In this document: one piece after another, positions 8,408 through 17,806 of the stretch
Position numbering within the stretch: position 1 is the stretch's first letter
Layout: every line of letters begins with the position of its first letter
From: Iodobacter sp025352645
GTDB taxonomy: Bacteria; Pseudomonadota; Gammaproteobacteria; Burkholderiales; Chitinibacteraceae
NCBI RefSeq assembly: GCF_033446605.1
Contig: NZ_JAWQUO010000023.1
Span: 18,473 to 82,472, forward strand
Direction: 5' to 3'
Length of the DNA stretch: 64,000 nucleotides
Notes under the pieces: generated by a model
Database searches by the model: none
What the model was told of the DNA's origin: nothing
Seen by the model: only the letters and a program-made list of their open reading frames with translations
Program-made: the position numbers and the translations under genes

Positions 8408-10030
8408 ATGTTAAGAATCAATGAAGTAAAACTACCGCTTGATCATTCGGAAGAAGAATTAAAACAGGCGCTGCTGAAGCGCTTGGCTATCTCTAGCAAT
8501 GATCTGATTAGCTTTAGTATTTTTAAGCGCAGCTACGATGCGCGTAAGCGTACTGCAATTTTGCTAATCTACTCCTTAGATGCCGAAGTTAAGCAAGAGG
8601 CCGCAGTGCTTAAGCGCTTAAGCAGCGATCGTCATATTATGCTTACACCCGATATTGAATATCAGTATGTGGGCAGCGCACCAGCGGGGTTGGTAGATCG
8701 CCCGGTGGTAATTGGCACTGGCCCCTGTGGCTTGTTTGCTGGCTTGTTGCTGGCACAAATGGGCTTTAAGCCGATTATCCTTGAGCGTGGTAAGGCAGTA
8801 CGTGAGCGCACTAAAGATACTTGGGGCCTATGGCGCAAGGGCGAGCTGAATCCTGAATCCAATGTGCAATACGGTGAAGGCGGCGCGGGCACCTTTTCTG
8901 ACGGTAAGCTTTACAGCCAAATTAAAGACCCTAAGCATTTAGGTTATAAAGTTTTACAAGAATTTGTAAAAGCCGGTGCGCCAGATGAAATCATGTATGT
9001 CAGCAAGCCGCATATCGGTACTTTCCGCTTGGTGAGTATGGTAGAAAGCATGCGCGCCAATATTATTGAGCTGGGCGGTGAAGTGCGGTTCTCTAGCAAG
9101 GTAGAGCAGCTGATTTTGGCTGATGGCCAAGTTGAAGGCGTTGAGCTGGCGAACGGCGAAAAAATCTTGTCTAAGCACGTGGTGCTGGCGATTGGTCATA
9201 GCGCTAGGGATACCTTTTACAAGCTATTTGAGCAGGGCGTGTATATGGAGGCCAAGCCGTTCTCTCTTGGATTCCGTGTAGAACACCCGCAAGCGCTGAT
9301 TGATACCGCTCGCTTTGGTGCTAGTGCTGGCCATCCTATTTTGGGTGCTGCGGATTATAAATTGGTGCATCACGCCAGCAATGGCCGCTCGGTGTATAGC
9401 TTCTGTATGTGCCCTGGTGGCACGGTGGTGGCGGCCGCATCCGAGCCAGGACGCGTGGTGACCAACGGCATGAGCCAGTATTCCCGCAATGAGCGCAATG
9501 CCAATGCGGCGATTGTGGTGGGGATTACGCCCGAGATCGATTTCCCTGGCCATCCGCTGGCAGGGATTGAGCTGCAACGTAAATGGGAAAGCAAAGCTTT
9601 TGAAGTGGGCGGCAGCAGCTACCAAGCCCCTGCGCAAAAGCTGGGTGATTTCCTTGCTGGCAAGCCATCCACCGAGTTTGGCGTGGTGGTGCCGTCCTAT
9701 ACCCCGGGTGTACATCTCACTGATTTAAGCGATTGCCTACCTGAATACGCCATTACCGCCATTCGTGAGGCAATGCCTGCTTTTGATAAGCAAATCAAAG
9801 GCTTTGGTATGGCTGATGCACTGTTTACCGGCGTAGAAACGCGTACCTCGTCGCCAGTGCGGATTAAACGTGATAACGACAGCTTGCAAAGCATCAATAC
9901 CAAAGGCTTATTCCCTGCAGGCGAAGGTGCTGGCTATGCGGGGGGGATTTTATCGGCGGGGGTAGATGGGATTAAAATTGCTGAAGCGGTGGCTTTAAGC
10001 ATTTTGAATGAATTAAAAGTGGCTGATTAA
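8408..10030 (+). CDS. NAD(P)/FAD-dependent oxidoreductase (COG2509-type dehydrogenase)
   Basis: A 540-residue flavoprotein. A 90-residue alpha/beta N-terminal domain precedes the FAD-binding GTGPCGLFAG (103-112), followed by the ILERG acidic end of the second strand. The glycine-rich YGEGGAGTFSDGKL (about 157-170) is a hallmark of this dehydrogenase group. GEGAGYAGGILSAGVDGIKIAEA near the C-terminus closes the FAD site. The physiological substrate of these proteins is not established. The gene stands alone, with a 177-base gap to the next gene. Confidence 0.85.
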   Translation: MLRINEVKLPLDHSEEELKQALLKRLAISSNDLISFSIFKRSYDARKRTAILLIYSLDAEVKQEAAVLKRLSSDRHIMLTPDIEYQYVGSAPAGLVDRPVVIGTGPCGLFAGLLLAQMGFKPIILERGKAVRERTKDTWGLWRKGELNPESNVQYGEGGAGTFSDGKLYSQIKDPKHLGYKVLQEFVKAGAPDEIMYVSKPHIGTFRLVSMVESMRANIIELGGEVRFSSKVEQLILADGQVEGVELANGEKILSKHVVLAIGHSARDTFYKLFEQGVYMEAKPFSLGFRVEHPQALIDTARFGASAGHPILGAADYKLVHHASNGRSVYSFCMCPGGTVVAAASEPGRVVTNGMSQYSRNERNANAAIVVGITPEIDFPGHPLAGIELQRKWESKAFEVGGSSYQAPAQKLGDFLAGKPSTEFGVVVPSYTPGVHLTDLSDCLPEYAITAIREAMPAFDKQIKGFGMADALFTGVETRTSSPVRIKRDNDSLQSINTKGLFPAGEGAGYAGGILSAGVDGIKIAEAVALSILNELKVAD

Positions 10031-10276
10031 GAATTTTGTTGTTATTTATTAGGCATAAGGTGGTGGGGGCAGGCTTTTGTTTGGCTTAAGCCTCGCCATT
10101 GCTGTGTTTTACCTCACCCATACTGGGTAATATGCCCAAATCATTTTGATTTATATTATGCCTCAGGCGTTTATAATCAGGCATATATTCATTAAATAAA
10201 TATTGAATTGGCATTGGGCGTACTTGCTATACGGGTAGGCCCAATATTTGCCTTTCAAAAAATAAAAGGAATCATC

Positions 10277-10939
10277 GTGCGTATTACTCTGCCACTTATT
10301 TTAGCTTTATTACTTTCAGCGTGTGCCACCAATGATTTAGGGGAAAAGCGTGATTTTAATAAAACCGAGCTGGGCGCTTTAATTGGTGTAGTTGGTGGTG
10401 CTGCTGCAGGGGCCGCCATTAATCATAATAACCGTGGCAAAGGTGCGCTGATTGGTGCTATTGGCGGTGGTTTGGCGGGTGGTGGGATTGGTTACTATAT
10501 GGATAAGCAAACCAAGGATTTTCAACAGCAATTAGCTGCTGAAATTCAGCGTGGTGATATCACCGTACAAAAAATGGCCGATCAATCCTTATTGGTGAGC
10601 ATGACTTCTAATACCGGTTTTGATACCAATTCGTCGGTATTAAAAGCGGGCTATACCCCAACGCTAGATAAAATTGCCAAAATTGTGAATCAATATGGCA
10701 AAACATCTATTTCTATTGTTGGCCATACCGACAACACCGGTAGCGTAACGGTAAATCAAAGCGTATCAGAGCGCCGCGCTCAATCGGTGGCGGATTACTT
10801 TGTTAGCCGCAATGTAAATGCAGTACGTCTTGATGCATCAGGCCGTGGCAAGGCTGAGCCACGCTCCAGCAATGAAACGGAAGCAGGCCGTAGCTTAAAT
10901 CGCCGCGTAGAATTACGTATTGTGCCGGTTGCTGCTTAA
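10277..10939 (+). CDS. OmpA-family outer-membrane lipoprotein with glycine zipper (YiaD-like)
   Basis: A 220-residue lipoprotein starting at GTG 10277, chosen because AAAGGA lies 7 bases upstream and the lipobox LSAC then follows a proper signal (acylated Cys at about residue 16). A glycine-zipper segment (LIGVVGGAAAGAAI, then GALIGAIGGGLAGGGIGYY) precedes an OmpA-like peptidoglycan-binding domain. That domain contains GHTDNTGS and NQSVSERRAQSVADYF. It probably ties the outer membrane to the wall. An upstream in-frame ATG at 10208 would add a non-signal tail and is disfavoured. Confidence 0.88.
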   Translation: MRITLPLILALLLSACATNDLGEKRDFNKTELGALIGVVGGAAAGAAINHNNRGKGALIGAIGGGLAGGGIGYYMDKQTKDFQQQLAAEIQRGDITVQKMADQSLLVSMTSNTGFDTNSSVLKAGYTPTLDKIAKIVNQYGKTSISIVGHTDNTGSVTVNQSVSERRAQSVADYFVSRNVNAVRLDASGRGKAEPRSSNETEAGRSLNRRVELRIVPVAA

Positions 10940-11119
10940 TTGCATTGGGGCGCAATTTATCGCGCCCTTACTATTGGCCTTAACTTTTTTGCATGTACCG
11001 CGTAAGGCAGAGCATTGTGTGATGCAATTATTTATCTAATTGATGCCGCTTAAGTTGCTATTTAGCAACTTTAATTGTGAAATAGAGGATAGATCCGTAC
11101 ACTGCTGCCCTTTATTGCC

Positions 11120-11857
11120 ATGGGCGCTTGTATGCTTTATTTGCTTCGAATGCTGTTGATGTCGCTACACTTTATTGTCGCTGGCATGATTGGCATCCTG
11201 ATTGGCCTTTGTCGCCCATTTAATCCTGATAATAGCCGCCTCTGTGGCCGTCTTTACTCGCTACCTGCCATGCCTATTCTTGGCTTTAAGGTAAGGGCAG
11301 AGATCAAAGGCCTGTTAGAGCATCAACGCTCTTGTGTGATTGTGGCTAATCACCAGTCTAATTATGATTTATTTGTATTTGGCCGTGCTGTGCCTGCACG
11401 TACCGTGACCATTGGTAAAAAAAGCCTGAAATGGATTCCATTTTTTGGTCAGCTATTTTGGTTGGCGGGAAATGTGCTGATCGATAGAGGCAATGCACAG
11501 CGGGCTAAAAAAGCCATGCTGACCACAACCGATACCTTGCAACATAAAGACACGTCTATTTGGGTGTTTGTTGAAGGCACCCGCAATAAAGGTCGTGGCT
11601 TATTACCTTTTAAAAAGGGTGCATTTCAAATGGCAATTAATGCGGGTGTGCCTATTTTACCGGTCTGTGTGAGCACTTATAGTAATCATATGCGGTTAAA
11701 TAATTGGCATTCTGCAGAGGTACTCATGCGCTCGCTAGAGCCTATTTCTACTACTGGTTTAACACAGAATGATTTACCTGCTTTAATTGAGCAGTGCCGC
11801 AATCAAATGCTGGCGTGTATTGAAGAGTTGGATAAAGAATTAATGTCGCGCAGTTAA
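11120..11857 (+). CDS. plsC: 1-acyl-sn-glycerol-3-phosphate acyltransferase
   Basis: Acylates lysophosphatidic acid to phosphatidic acid at the inner membrane, the second acyl step of phospholipid synthesis. The 245-residue protein has a hydrophobic N-terminus (about 6-30), the catalytic block NHQSNYD (77-83, an HX4D motif) and VFVEGTRNKGRG with the glycerol-phosphate-binding EGTR. PILPVCVSTY is the fourth conserved block. An ATG 12 bases downstream (11132) is an equally possible start. The 3' end overlaps the convergent hydrolase gene by 18 bases. Confidence 0.88.
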   Translation: MGACMLYLLRMLLMSLHFIVAGMIGILIGLCRPFNPDNSRLCGRLYSLPAMPILGFKVRAEIKGLLEHQRSCVIVANHQSNYDLFVFGRAVPARTVTIGKKSLKWIPFFGQLFWLAGNVLIDRGNAQRAKKAMLTTTDTLQHKDTSIWVFVEGTRNKGRGLLPFKKGAFQMAINAGVPILPVCVSTYSNHMRLNNWHSAEVLMRSLEPISTTGLTQNDLPALIEQCRNQMLACIEELDKELMSRS

Positions 11858-12571
11858 ATATTCTTTAATGGCCTGCAATACCCATTCGCCATCATCTAAT
11901 GGTAAATCGTGCCCTGCCTGGGGGTGAACTAAGCAGGGCACTTGCCATTTTTTGGCTAGTGTTTGTGAGCAAGTGGGGCTCACTAATTGATCTACTCCAC
12001 CAGATAATAGCAAAATGGGTACATTGGGTTGGCTGGCTTTATAGCGCATTGCAGCTAGTAATTGGCGCAGGATATTTAGGGTGTTAATGGGGTATTGGCG
12101 TTGCATTGCCATCCAATCGTTTAATACAGCTTGGGGTCGAGTTTGGCTGGTTAATTGTAAAATAATCCGCTCTTTTTCCTTGGGGCTGCTGATTAATAAA
12201 CGCAGCAAGGCAGGGTAGCTGTGGGGCCTTAGCCGCTGATAAAAAGGATTTATCGGCCTTAAGCTGGTATTGATGAGTATGCAGGCGCTTATTTCTTCTG
12301 GAAACGCTTTAGCCCAAGCTACAGCTGCCATTGCACCTAATGAAATGGCTAATACATGATAGGGGCTGGGCTGTGTTGCTAAGCTTTGCCGGATATGCTC
12401 TACCATTGCTTCAATATGGCTGAGGCTAGCTTGCTGATGTAATACGCCATTGCCTGGCCAATCAATAGTGATGATCTTATCATTGGGCCAAGCCGCTTGC
12501 GCTTTGGTAATAAAATCACCCCAATGCCGAGATTCACGCATTAGCCCACGTAATAGCACCCATGTTTTCAT
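11840..12571 (-). CDS. Alpha/beta hydrolase, BioH-like size
   Basis: A 243-residue alpha/beta-hydrolase. The nucleophile elbow is AISLGA, an A-x-S-x-G variant of GxSxG. The acid is likely in SGGVDQLV and the His in QAGHDLPLDD near the C-terminus. There is no signal peptide. The start at 12571 overlaps the stop of the upstream M14-type gene as ATGA, so the two are translationally coupled. BioH-like proteins of this size remove methyl from pimeloyl-ACP, but no biotin genes are near, so the substrate is left open. Confidence 0.7.
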   Translation of the reverse strand: MKTWVLLRGLMRESRHWGDFITKAQAAWPNDKIITIDWPGNGVLHQQASLSHIEAMVEHIRQSLATQPSPYHVLAISLGAMAAVAWAKAFPEEISACILINTSLRPINPFYQRLRPHSYPALLRLLISSPKEKERIILQLTSQTRPQAVLNDWMAMQRQYPINTLNILRQLLAAMRYKASQPNVPILLLSGGVDQLVSPTCSQTLAKKWQVPCLVHPQAGHDLPLDDGEWVLQAIKEYLTARH

Positions 12572-13578
12572 ATAATTCCGTACCAAAGCGCTTCGGCTTC
12601 TTGTTTGCAATTAATATAATGATTGGCTTTAGGTAGCCATTTGCTGTGATCGTGAACTGCACGTAATAAAAATTCAAATAATAATAAATGACTGCGCAAT
12701 ACTCTTTGTTGGCGATGTGGCACAATTGGGTTAAATAAGCCTAATAAAGACATTAATTGGCGTGGGTTTTTTTTAACCCATAGCCAAGAGCCTAATTCTA
12801 AAGTCAGTGGTAAAAAAAACTGACCACTCCCACTATTTTCTGTATATAAATAATCCCAAATATCGCCGTGGGTACAATACTGCAAAGCCTGTGGTTCAAT
12901 TACATAAGGATGATGTGGGTAGCTTTGATCAAATAAGGCTTTAAGTGCATAAACTTCGGCTAAATTAGGAAAAGGAATCCGCGTATGGGCATAGGGAAAC
13001 CACAGTCTATCTCTTAGGCCAAAGCCAGAGTGGCAATCGAGTGCAATACTAAATGGGCTATTGAGTAATTGGGATTTAACCACATTGCAAAGCGCTTGAT
13101 TTTCTAATTCCATGCTTGCGTTTAATTCGCCTCGATACCAAGGCAGATGCGGGCTAATTCTATGCCCACCGACTAGAAAAGACGTTTTTTCTGCGGATTC
13201 AATTGGCGCATTGCGCATTAAATCTACCCCGTAGCCATTGCTACGTGTGCCTCGGGCGATGCCAATTGGGTTAATGAGCGGCATAAACACCAAACGCATG
13301 TTTTTTAGGGTGTGCTGTAAGCCACTATCCCAGCGCAACCTGACTAAGAGCGAGCGTAGGAATGCCAACACAATTTGGCTACCAATCCGCTCTAAGCCAT
13401 GCACCCCGCCAAAAAATCCCAGCACAGGGGCATCTAGTGCTGTGCTGCCCATGCTGATGCTATAGAGCGGAAAGCTCACTTCGTGCCTTTTAACCTCGCC
13501 GTGCTGTTGCACACGTAAGACATTTCCTGCTTGCAAGATAATGTCTTCCAGCTCAATTAGTTCTGGTAATTGCAGCAT
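12568..13578 (-). CDS. M14-type zinc carboxypeptidase / amidase family protein
   Basis: A 336-residue protein with an M14-like metal site. VHGLERIG supplies the HxxE pair, LDCHSGFG the third His, and LTLELGSW a likely catalytic Glu. RSNGYGVDLMRNAP resembles the substrate-binding Asn-Arg region of the family. No signal peptide is visible. It precedes and overlaps an alpha/beta hydrolase by 4 bases, which suggests a shared degradative step. Succinylglutamate-desuccinylase/aspartoacylase-type activity is an alternative to true carboxypeptidase activity. Confidence 0.7.
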   Translation of the reverse strand: MLQLPELIELEDIILQAGNVLRVQQHGEVKRHEVSFPLYSISMGSTALDAPVLGFFGGVHGLERIGSQIVLAFLRSLLVRLRWDSGLQHTLKNMRLVFMPLINPIGIARGTRSNGYGVDLMRNAPIESAEKTSFLVGGHRISPHLPWYRGELNASMELENQALCNVVKSQLLNSPFSIALDCHSGFGLRDRLWFPYAHTRIPFPNLAEVYALKALFDQSYPHHPYVIEPQALQYCTHGDIWDYLYTENSGSGQFFLPLTLELGSWLWVKKNPRQLMSLLGLFNPIVPHRQQRVLRSHLLLFEFLLRAVHDHSKWLPKANHYINCKQEAEALWYGII

Positions 13579-13667
13579 GACTTACTCAGGTAAGTGAGAT
13601 CAAGGTGCTTTTATAGTAAGCAGCGGCGGATGCTGCATGGCTTATTTATATTCTGTTGCCTTGCATC

Positions 13668-14336
13668 TTACCTAATATACATTTGGTTTAGCTTTACTTC
13701 TAGCTTGCGTTGTACTGTTTCAAAGGATGCGCTTAACAGCCAGTAAATGGCGGCGGCCATTAAATAGAGAGGAAAGGGCTGAAAGGTGGTGGCGATGACT
13801 TCCTTACTGGCAAGCATAAGCTCGCTGACCGAAATAACGGATACGAGTGAGGTATCTTTAATTAGGCTAATCAGGCTATTAGATAAGCTGGGTACAGCTA
13901 GGCGTAAAGCTTGCGGAGCAACCACGTAACGCAGTGTTTGGCTATTTGTTAGACCTAGGCTTTTACCGGCATCCCATTGCCCTTGGGTAATGCCATTGAT
14001 AGAGCCACGTAGCGTTTCAGATAAATAACCACCCACATTGAGGCTTAAAGCTAAAACACCCGCGGTGAGCGGCTCAAACTGGATGCCAATGCTGGGTAGG
14101 CCAAAATAAATGACAAATAATTGCACCAACAGTGGTGTGCCGCGAATACAGCTGACATAAACGGCGCATATTTGTGATAACACGGGGATTTTACTCAGCC
14201 GGATCAAAACCACCAAGATGGCGATAAGTAAGCCGCCTAGCATGGAAGCGATCGCTAAAAAGAGCGTATAGCCCGCGCCATGCAGCAAAATTGGAAACGC
14301 GTCTTTAAGTAGCTGTATTAAGCTGGGTAAATCCAT
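13668..14336 (-). CDS. Polar amino-acid ABC transporter permease (cystine-type)
   Basis: A 222-residue HisMQ-type permease with about five membrane helices. The conserved inner loop is ETLRGSINGITQGQWDAGKSLG, contacting the ATPase (EAA-type loop). SFETVQRKLE near the C-terminus is typical of cystine and polar amino-acid permeases. It lies downstream of a matching substrate-binding protein, separated by a hairpin terminator. No ATP-binding subunit gene lies beside it, which is unusual; the ATPase must be encoded elsewhere. Confidence 0.88.
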   Translation of the reverse strand: MDLPSLIQLLKDAFPILLHGAGYTLFLAIASMLGGLLIAILVVLIRLSKIPVLSQICAVYVSCIRGTPLLVQLFVIYFGLPSIGIQFEPLTAGVLALSLNVGGYLSETLRGSINGITQGQWDAGKSLGLTNSQTLRYVVAPQALRLAVPSLSNSLISLIKDTSLVSVISVSELMLASKEVIATTFQPFPLYLMAAAIYWLLSASFETVQRKLEVKLNQMYIR

Positions 14337-14349
14337 TTCCTTGCTCCAA

Positions 14350-14379
14350 AAATAAAAACCCCCAGTCGTAACAGGGGGT
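14350..14379 (-). terminator. Intra-operon terminator between binding protein and permease
   Basis: On the minus strand ACCCCC (14374-14379) pairs with GGGGGT (14358-14363) around TGTTACGACT, followed by TTTTATTTTT. It lies after the binding-protein gene and before the permease, so it probably lowers permease expression relative to the binding protein. Confidence 0.75.
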
Positions 14380-14509
14380 GTAGATCTTACATTTACTGGT
14401 TGATATTACATACAACGATTTTTAGTCCACGAAATACACGAGCAGATGAAATATTGCATTTTTTCGTATAACTCGTGGGCTATGTATTTTGATGTGCTAT
14501 GCCGCTATT

Positions 14510-15286
14510 TTACTGTGCAACCGGCGGTTTGCTCACATCACGATCAAACCATTTCTTAGATATTTTGGTGAAACTACCATCTGCTTGCAAATCCGCCAAG
14601 GCTTTATTTAAGGATGCCTTAAATTTAGGGTTACCTTTTACAAAAGGAATGCCTGATTTTTCGATATCACCCAGTGGCGCACCGGCTTTCAGTGGCAATT
14701 TGGTTTTCTTCACGATATAAGGAATCAGCAAGCTATCGTTCAGCGCAGCATCAATGCGGCTAAGCGCTAAATCTTGCAAATATTCTTGGGAGCCTGGATA
14801 GGTTTTAACGTCGATTCCACCTACTGCCTTGGCGATATCGGCATAGTTAGTGCCTTGACCTAAGCCTAGTTTTTTACCTTTTAAATCATCTAAGCTTTTG
14901 AATACGCGGGTTTCATTGCTACGCACAATCAGCTGCGGGCTAGATAGCGTGTAAGGCTCAGAAAAATCAAAGGTCTCCTTGCGCTTGTCGGTGATGCCTA
15001 CTTGGTTAATCACAATATCGTACTTGCCAGCTTGTAAGCCAGCCAGCATGGCACTCCACTCACTGGTACTAAACTCTGCTTTTACCCCTAGTTTTTGTGC
15101 TAAAGCTTTAGCTAGCTCAACTTCAAAACCCGTTAATTCATTGTTTTCTTTGTAATTAAACGGTGGGTAAGTGCCTTCTACCGCAATTTTTAACGTGCCG
15201 CGTTGTTTAATGGTATCGAGTAAATCGGCTGCACCCGCGTGAATTGTAAAACCTAGTAAAGCTGCAGCAAGCAAGAATTTGCGCAT
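14510..15286 (-). CDS. Periplasmic amino-acid (cystine-type) binding protein
   Basis: A 258-residue solute-binding protein of family 3 (SBP_bac_3). It has a cleavable signal (MRKFLLAAALLGFTIHAGAA, cleavage after AGAA). The mature protein opens with RGTLKIAVEGTYPPFNY and continues with FEVELAKALAQKLGV, typical of the FliY/TcyJ group. Further conserved stretches are DIVINQVGIT and KLGLGQGTNYAD. It delivers its ligand to the permease encoded downstream. Cystine as ligand is inferred from overall resemblance and from the nearby sulfur genes. Confidence 0.85.
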   Translation of the reverse strand: MRKFLLAAALLGFTIHAGAADLLDTIKQRGTLKIAVEGTYPPFNYKENNELTGFEVELAKALAQKLGVKAEFSTSEWSAMLAGLQAGKYDIVINQVGITDKRKETFDFSEPYTLSSPQLIVRSNETRVFKSLDDLKGKKLGLGQGTNYADIAKAVGGIDVKTYPGSQEYLQDLALSRIDAALNDSLLIPYIVKKTKLPLKAGAPLGDIEKSGIPFVKGNPKFKASLNKALADLQADGSFTKISKKWFDRDVSKPPVAQ

Positions 15287-15461
15287 TTGTATATTCCTTT
15301 TTGATCTAAATAAATGTTTTCAAATGCAATATTCGCATAGTTGCACAGTGCTGAACAGAATTTTTAAGTGGCAATGACATGGTAATTTTGACTAAGACAA
15401 AAACAAGGGGCTGGACGACGAGGAGTAAATAGCGATTTTAGCCTATAGTTTGTAAAGCGCT

Positions 15462-16169
15462 TTATTTTCTATATTTATTTTCTATGGATAAATTACTACC
15501 GTCTTTATCCATGCCTTGCAATATTTTATTATAAAAATTTATTTTTTTATTATCCATATTGATATTACAGGCAAGGTACATTTCTGATTGATTAAATAAA
15601 AAAATGGGTGTTATCTTATCTGATAAGTTTTTTCTTTTTAAAATGGCTAGCCCAAGTAGCTCACCCGTCGCCCAAAAATCAAAACGATTTTTTAATAGTT
15701 TTTGTGGGTTATCTTCATCTGTTTTTGCAAGATCTACTTTAAAACCTTTTTTAATTAAATACTCTGCAATCGCATCGCCGCGATAAGTACCAATAGAATA
15801 AGGCTTTAATTCATCTAGATTTTTAGGTGCACGTGTATCACCTTGTTTGGCAAAGATATACCAATTATTTTTGACCAATGGTCCCACCCATTGAAACAGC
15901 GCTTCGCGCTCGGGGGTGCGGGTGGTTGAAAAAACGCAGGTGTCGCGCTCTTTTTGGGCTAATTGATAAGCCCGTACCCAAGGATAGGCGGTTATGGTGT
16001 AGTTTTCTTTGGCACGCAACATTATTTCAATCACTTTCTCAGTAGAGATTCCACTGACCTTTTGGCTTTTGGCATCCAAGATATTAAACGGCGGGTAATC
16101 CTCGGTGGTTAAGGTTAATGCCAGTGCTGGGCCGCTTAGTATGATTAGAGTCAAAAACGTTGATTTCAT
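15462..16169 (-). CDS. Solute-binding protein-like periplasmic protein
   Basis: A 235-residue secreted protein with a signal peptide (cleavage near ALALT, residues 15-19) and a family-3 solute-binding fold. TTEDYPPFNI is the usual first strand. YPWVRAYQLA and CVFSTTRTPERE match a branch of small binding-like proteins often encoded without a transporter. Two cysteines may form a disulfide. It has its own gap from the cystine-type binding gene, so a shared transporter is not implied. Confidence 0.72.
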   Translation of the reverse strand: MKSTFLTLIILSGPALALTLTTEDYPPFNILDAKSQKVSGISTEKVIEIMLRAKENYTITAYPWVRAYQLAQKERDTCVFSTTRTPEREALFQWVGPLVKNNWYIFAKQGDTRAPKNLDELKPYSIGTYRGDAIAEYLIKKGFKVDLAKTDEDNPQKLLKNRFDFWATGELLGLAILKRKNLSDKITPIFLFNQSEMYLACNINMDNKKINFYNKILQGMDKDGSNLSIENKYRK

Positions 16170-16795
16170 TTTCTAATCCAAATAAAGGCCGCACAAAATA
16201 ACCGTTTTATATCTCTTATCTAGTGGTATTAGCAGAAGGTTTTTCATCGTGGTTTATGTATCTCTGCTTAGCTGGTCTTGTTATTCAGATCTGGCGCTAG
16301 GATTAGGTAAATCATGTTTTTGTTTTAGACCTTTAATGCGCAAAGTACAACGCCTCTACCTAGCTAGTAGACAGCTCGCTGTGGTTTGCTTGTCAGTTTA
16401 AAGCAGCGCCCCCTAGGGGTTATCTCCCCTCATGCCGATAATCTCAGGTCAACCACAAAAATGAGCAAAAGGCATACGAAGGTGATTTTTTAGATTTTTT
16501 CTTGGCTTTGCTTACTTTTTGTTCAGCTTGTGGCGTGCCTTATCGTACCCCCCTTAAAGGCACAGCCCTGTGCCAATCAAAAACATAAAATAATAATATT
16601 AAAGTAATTTTTTATAGCCAAACGATATAAAAACCGGCTAAGCTAGCCTTTATAGACTAAATGAGTCTAAAAAAACAGTTTAAATAATATTTTGATCGAT
16701 AGAGGCCTATATGTCTAAACACTCTTTTTTACTCATCTCTTGTCGATGCTGCACCGTGGAGCCTGCCGTGTTTACAAAGTGATCGAGGTGTTTAA
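16170..16795. other. Intergenic region upstream of the transsulfuration cluster
   Basis: A 626-base gap between divergent genes. It holds a TAGACT-AAATG-AGTCTA dyad at about 16651-16667, in a position suited to an operator for the rightward cluster. The strand is AT-rich at 16580-16700. No reading frame or RNA gene is convincing. The promoter for the sulfur cluster probably lies between the dyad and 16795. Confidence 0.4.
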
Positions 16796-17803
16796 ATGAG
16801 CTTGCCTGTTTTAGATTTATCCCTGTTTTATAGTGAAAATCGTGATGAATTCTTGCGTGATCTGCGCCATGCCGCGCGGGATTACGGGTTTTTTTATTTG
16901 CGTGGTCATGGCATCAGTGAGGGCTACCAGCAGGACATGCTGACCTTAGCAAGGCAGTTTTTTGCTTTAAGCCAGGCCGAGAAAATGGCGGTGGGTATGG
17001 TGAATTCACCGCATTTTCGCGGCTATACCCGCCAAGGGGGCGAGCTGACTGCAGGGCGGGCCGATCAGCGCGAGCAATTTGACACGATGAATGAGGGCCG
17101 AGCGGCCCTTGATACAGAGCCTGCATGGCGGCGTTTGCAAGGCCCCAATCAATGGCCGGAAAGCCTGCCTGCATTAAAAGCGGGTTTGTTGTTTTGGCAA
17201 GATAGTTTAAGTGCAATTTGTGAGCGGCTGATGCAGGCTTTTGCGCTGGCATTGGGCCAGCCAGAAGATATCTTTGCAGCGCTTTACCGTGGCGAGCCGT
17301 TTCAGCATTTAAAGATGATTCGTTATCCGGGTATAGGGCAAGCGGGGCAAGGGGTGGGCGCGCATAAAGATGCGGGGCTGCTGACCTTGGTGATGCAGGA
17401 TAAGCAGTCTGGCTTGCAGGTGGCCACATCTCAGGGCTGGCTCGATGCGCCCCCTTTGCCTGGCACGTTTGTGGTGAATATTGGCGAGCTACTAGAGCTG
17501 GCTTCTGGCGGCTATTTGCAAGCCACCTTACATAGAGTGGTGTCTCCACCCGTGGGGATTGAGCGTTTGTCTTACGCGTTCTTTATGGGGCCAAGGCTGG
17601 ATGCTGCCGTGCCTTTACTGCAGCTGCCGGCTGAGCTTAGCAAGCAGTTGGCGGCGGTGTCAGTTGATCCGGCGAACCCATTGTTTAGCCATGTAGGTGA
17701 AAACGTACTAAAAGGCCGAGCGCGCTCACATCTGGATGTGGCGGCAAGGCATTATCCTGATTTTTGTTTGTCAGCCGGTATTAAAACTACAGAAAGAGTT
17801 TAG
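16796..17803 (+). CDS. 2-oxoglutarate/Fe(II)-dependent oxygenase, isopenicillin-N-synthase family
   Basis: A 335-residue cupin-fold oxygenase. The metal triad is H190-x-D192 (GAHKDAG) and H246 (LHRVV), and the 2-oxoglutarate anchor is R257-x-S259 (RLSYAFF). The N-terminal domain GFFYLRGHGI (31-40) is the DIOX_N hallmark. Its stop lies 3 bases before the cystathionine beta-synthase start, so it is the first gene of that operon. The substrate is unknown. The context suggests a sulfur amino acid or sulfonate, but that is inference. Confidence 0.85.
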   Translation: MSLPVLDLSLFYSENRDEFLRDLRHAARDYGFFYLRGHGISEGYQQDMLTLARQFFALSQAEKMAVGMVNSPHFRGYTRQGGELTAGRADQREQFDTMNEGRAALDTEPAWRRLQGPNQWPESLPALKAGLLFWQDSLSAICERLMQAFALALGQPEDIFAALYRGEPFQHLKMIRYPGIGQAGQGVGAHKDAGLLTLVMQDKQSGLQVATSQGWLDAPPLPGTFVVNIGELLELASGGYLQATLHRVVSPPVGIERLSYAFFMGPRLDAAVPLLQLPAELSKQLAAVSVDPANPLFSHVGENVLKGRARSHLDVAARHYPDFCLSAGIKTTERV

Positions 17804-17806
17804 TCA

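Noticed and set aside
9224..9715. 163-codon minus-strand frame inside the FAD oxidoreductase gene
   Set aside because: Antisense shadow; His/Arg-rich composition typical of reversed coding DNA.
10947..10967. GGGCGC/GCGCCC hairpin after the OmpA-like gene as terminator
   Set aside because: Stem is fair but lacks a T-run; not listed as a feature.
16914..17549. 211-codon minus-strand frame inside the oxygenase gene
   Set aside because: Antisense to intact metal-binding motifs; Pro/Ala/Arg-rich shadow.
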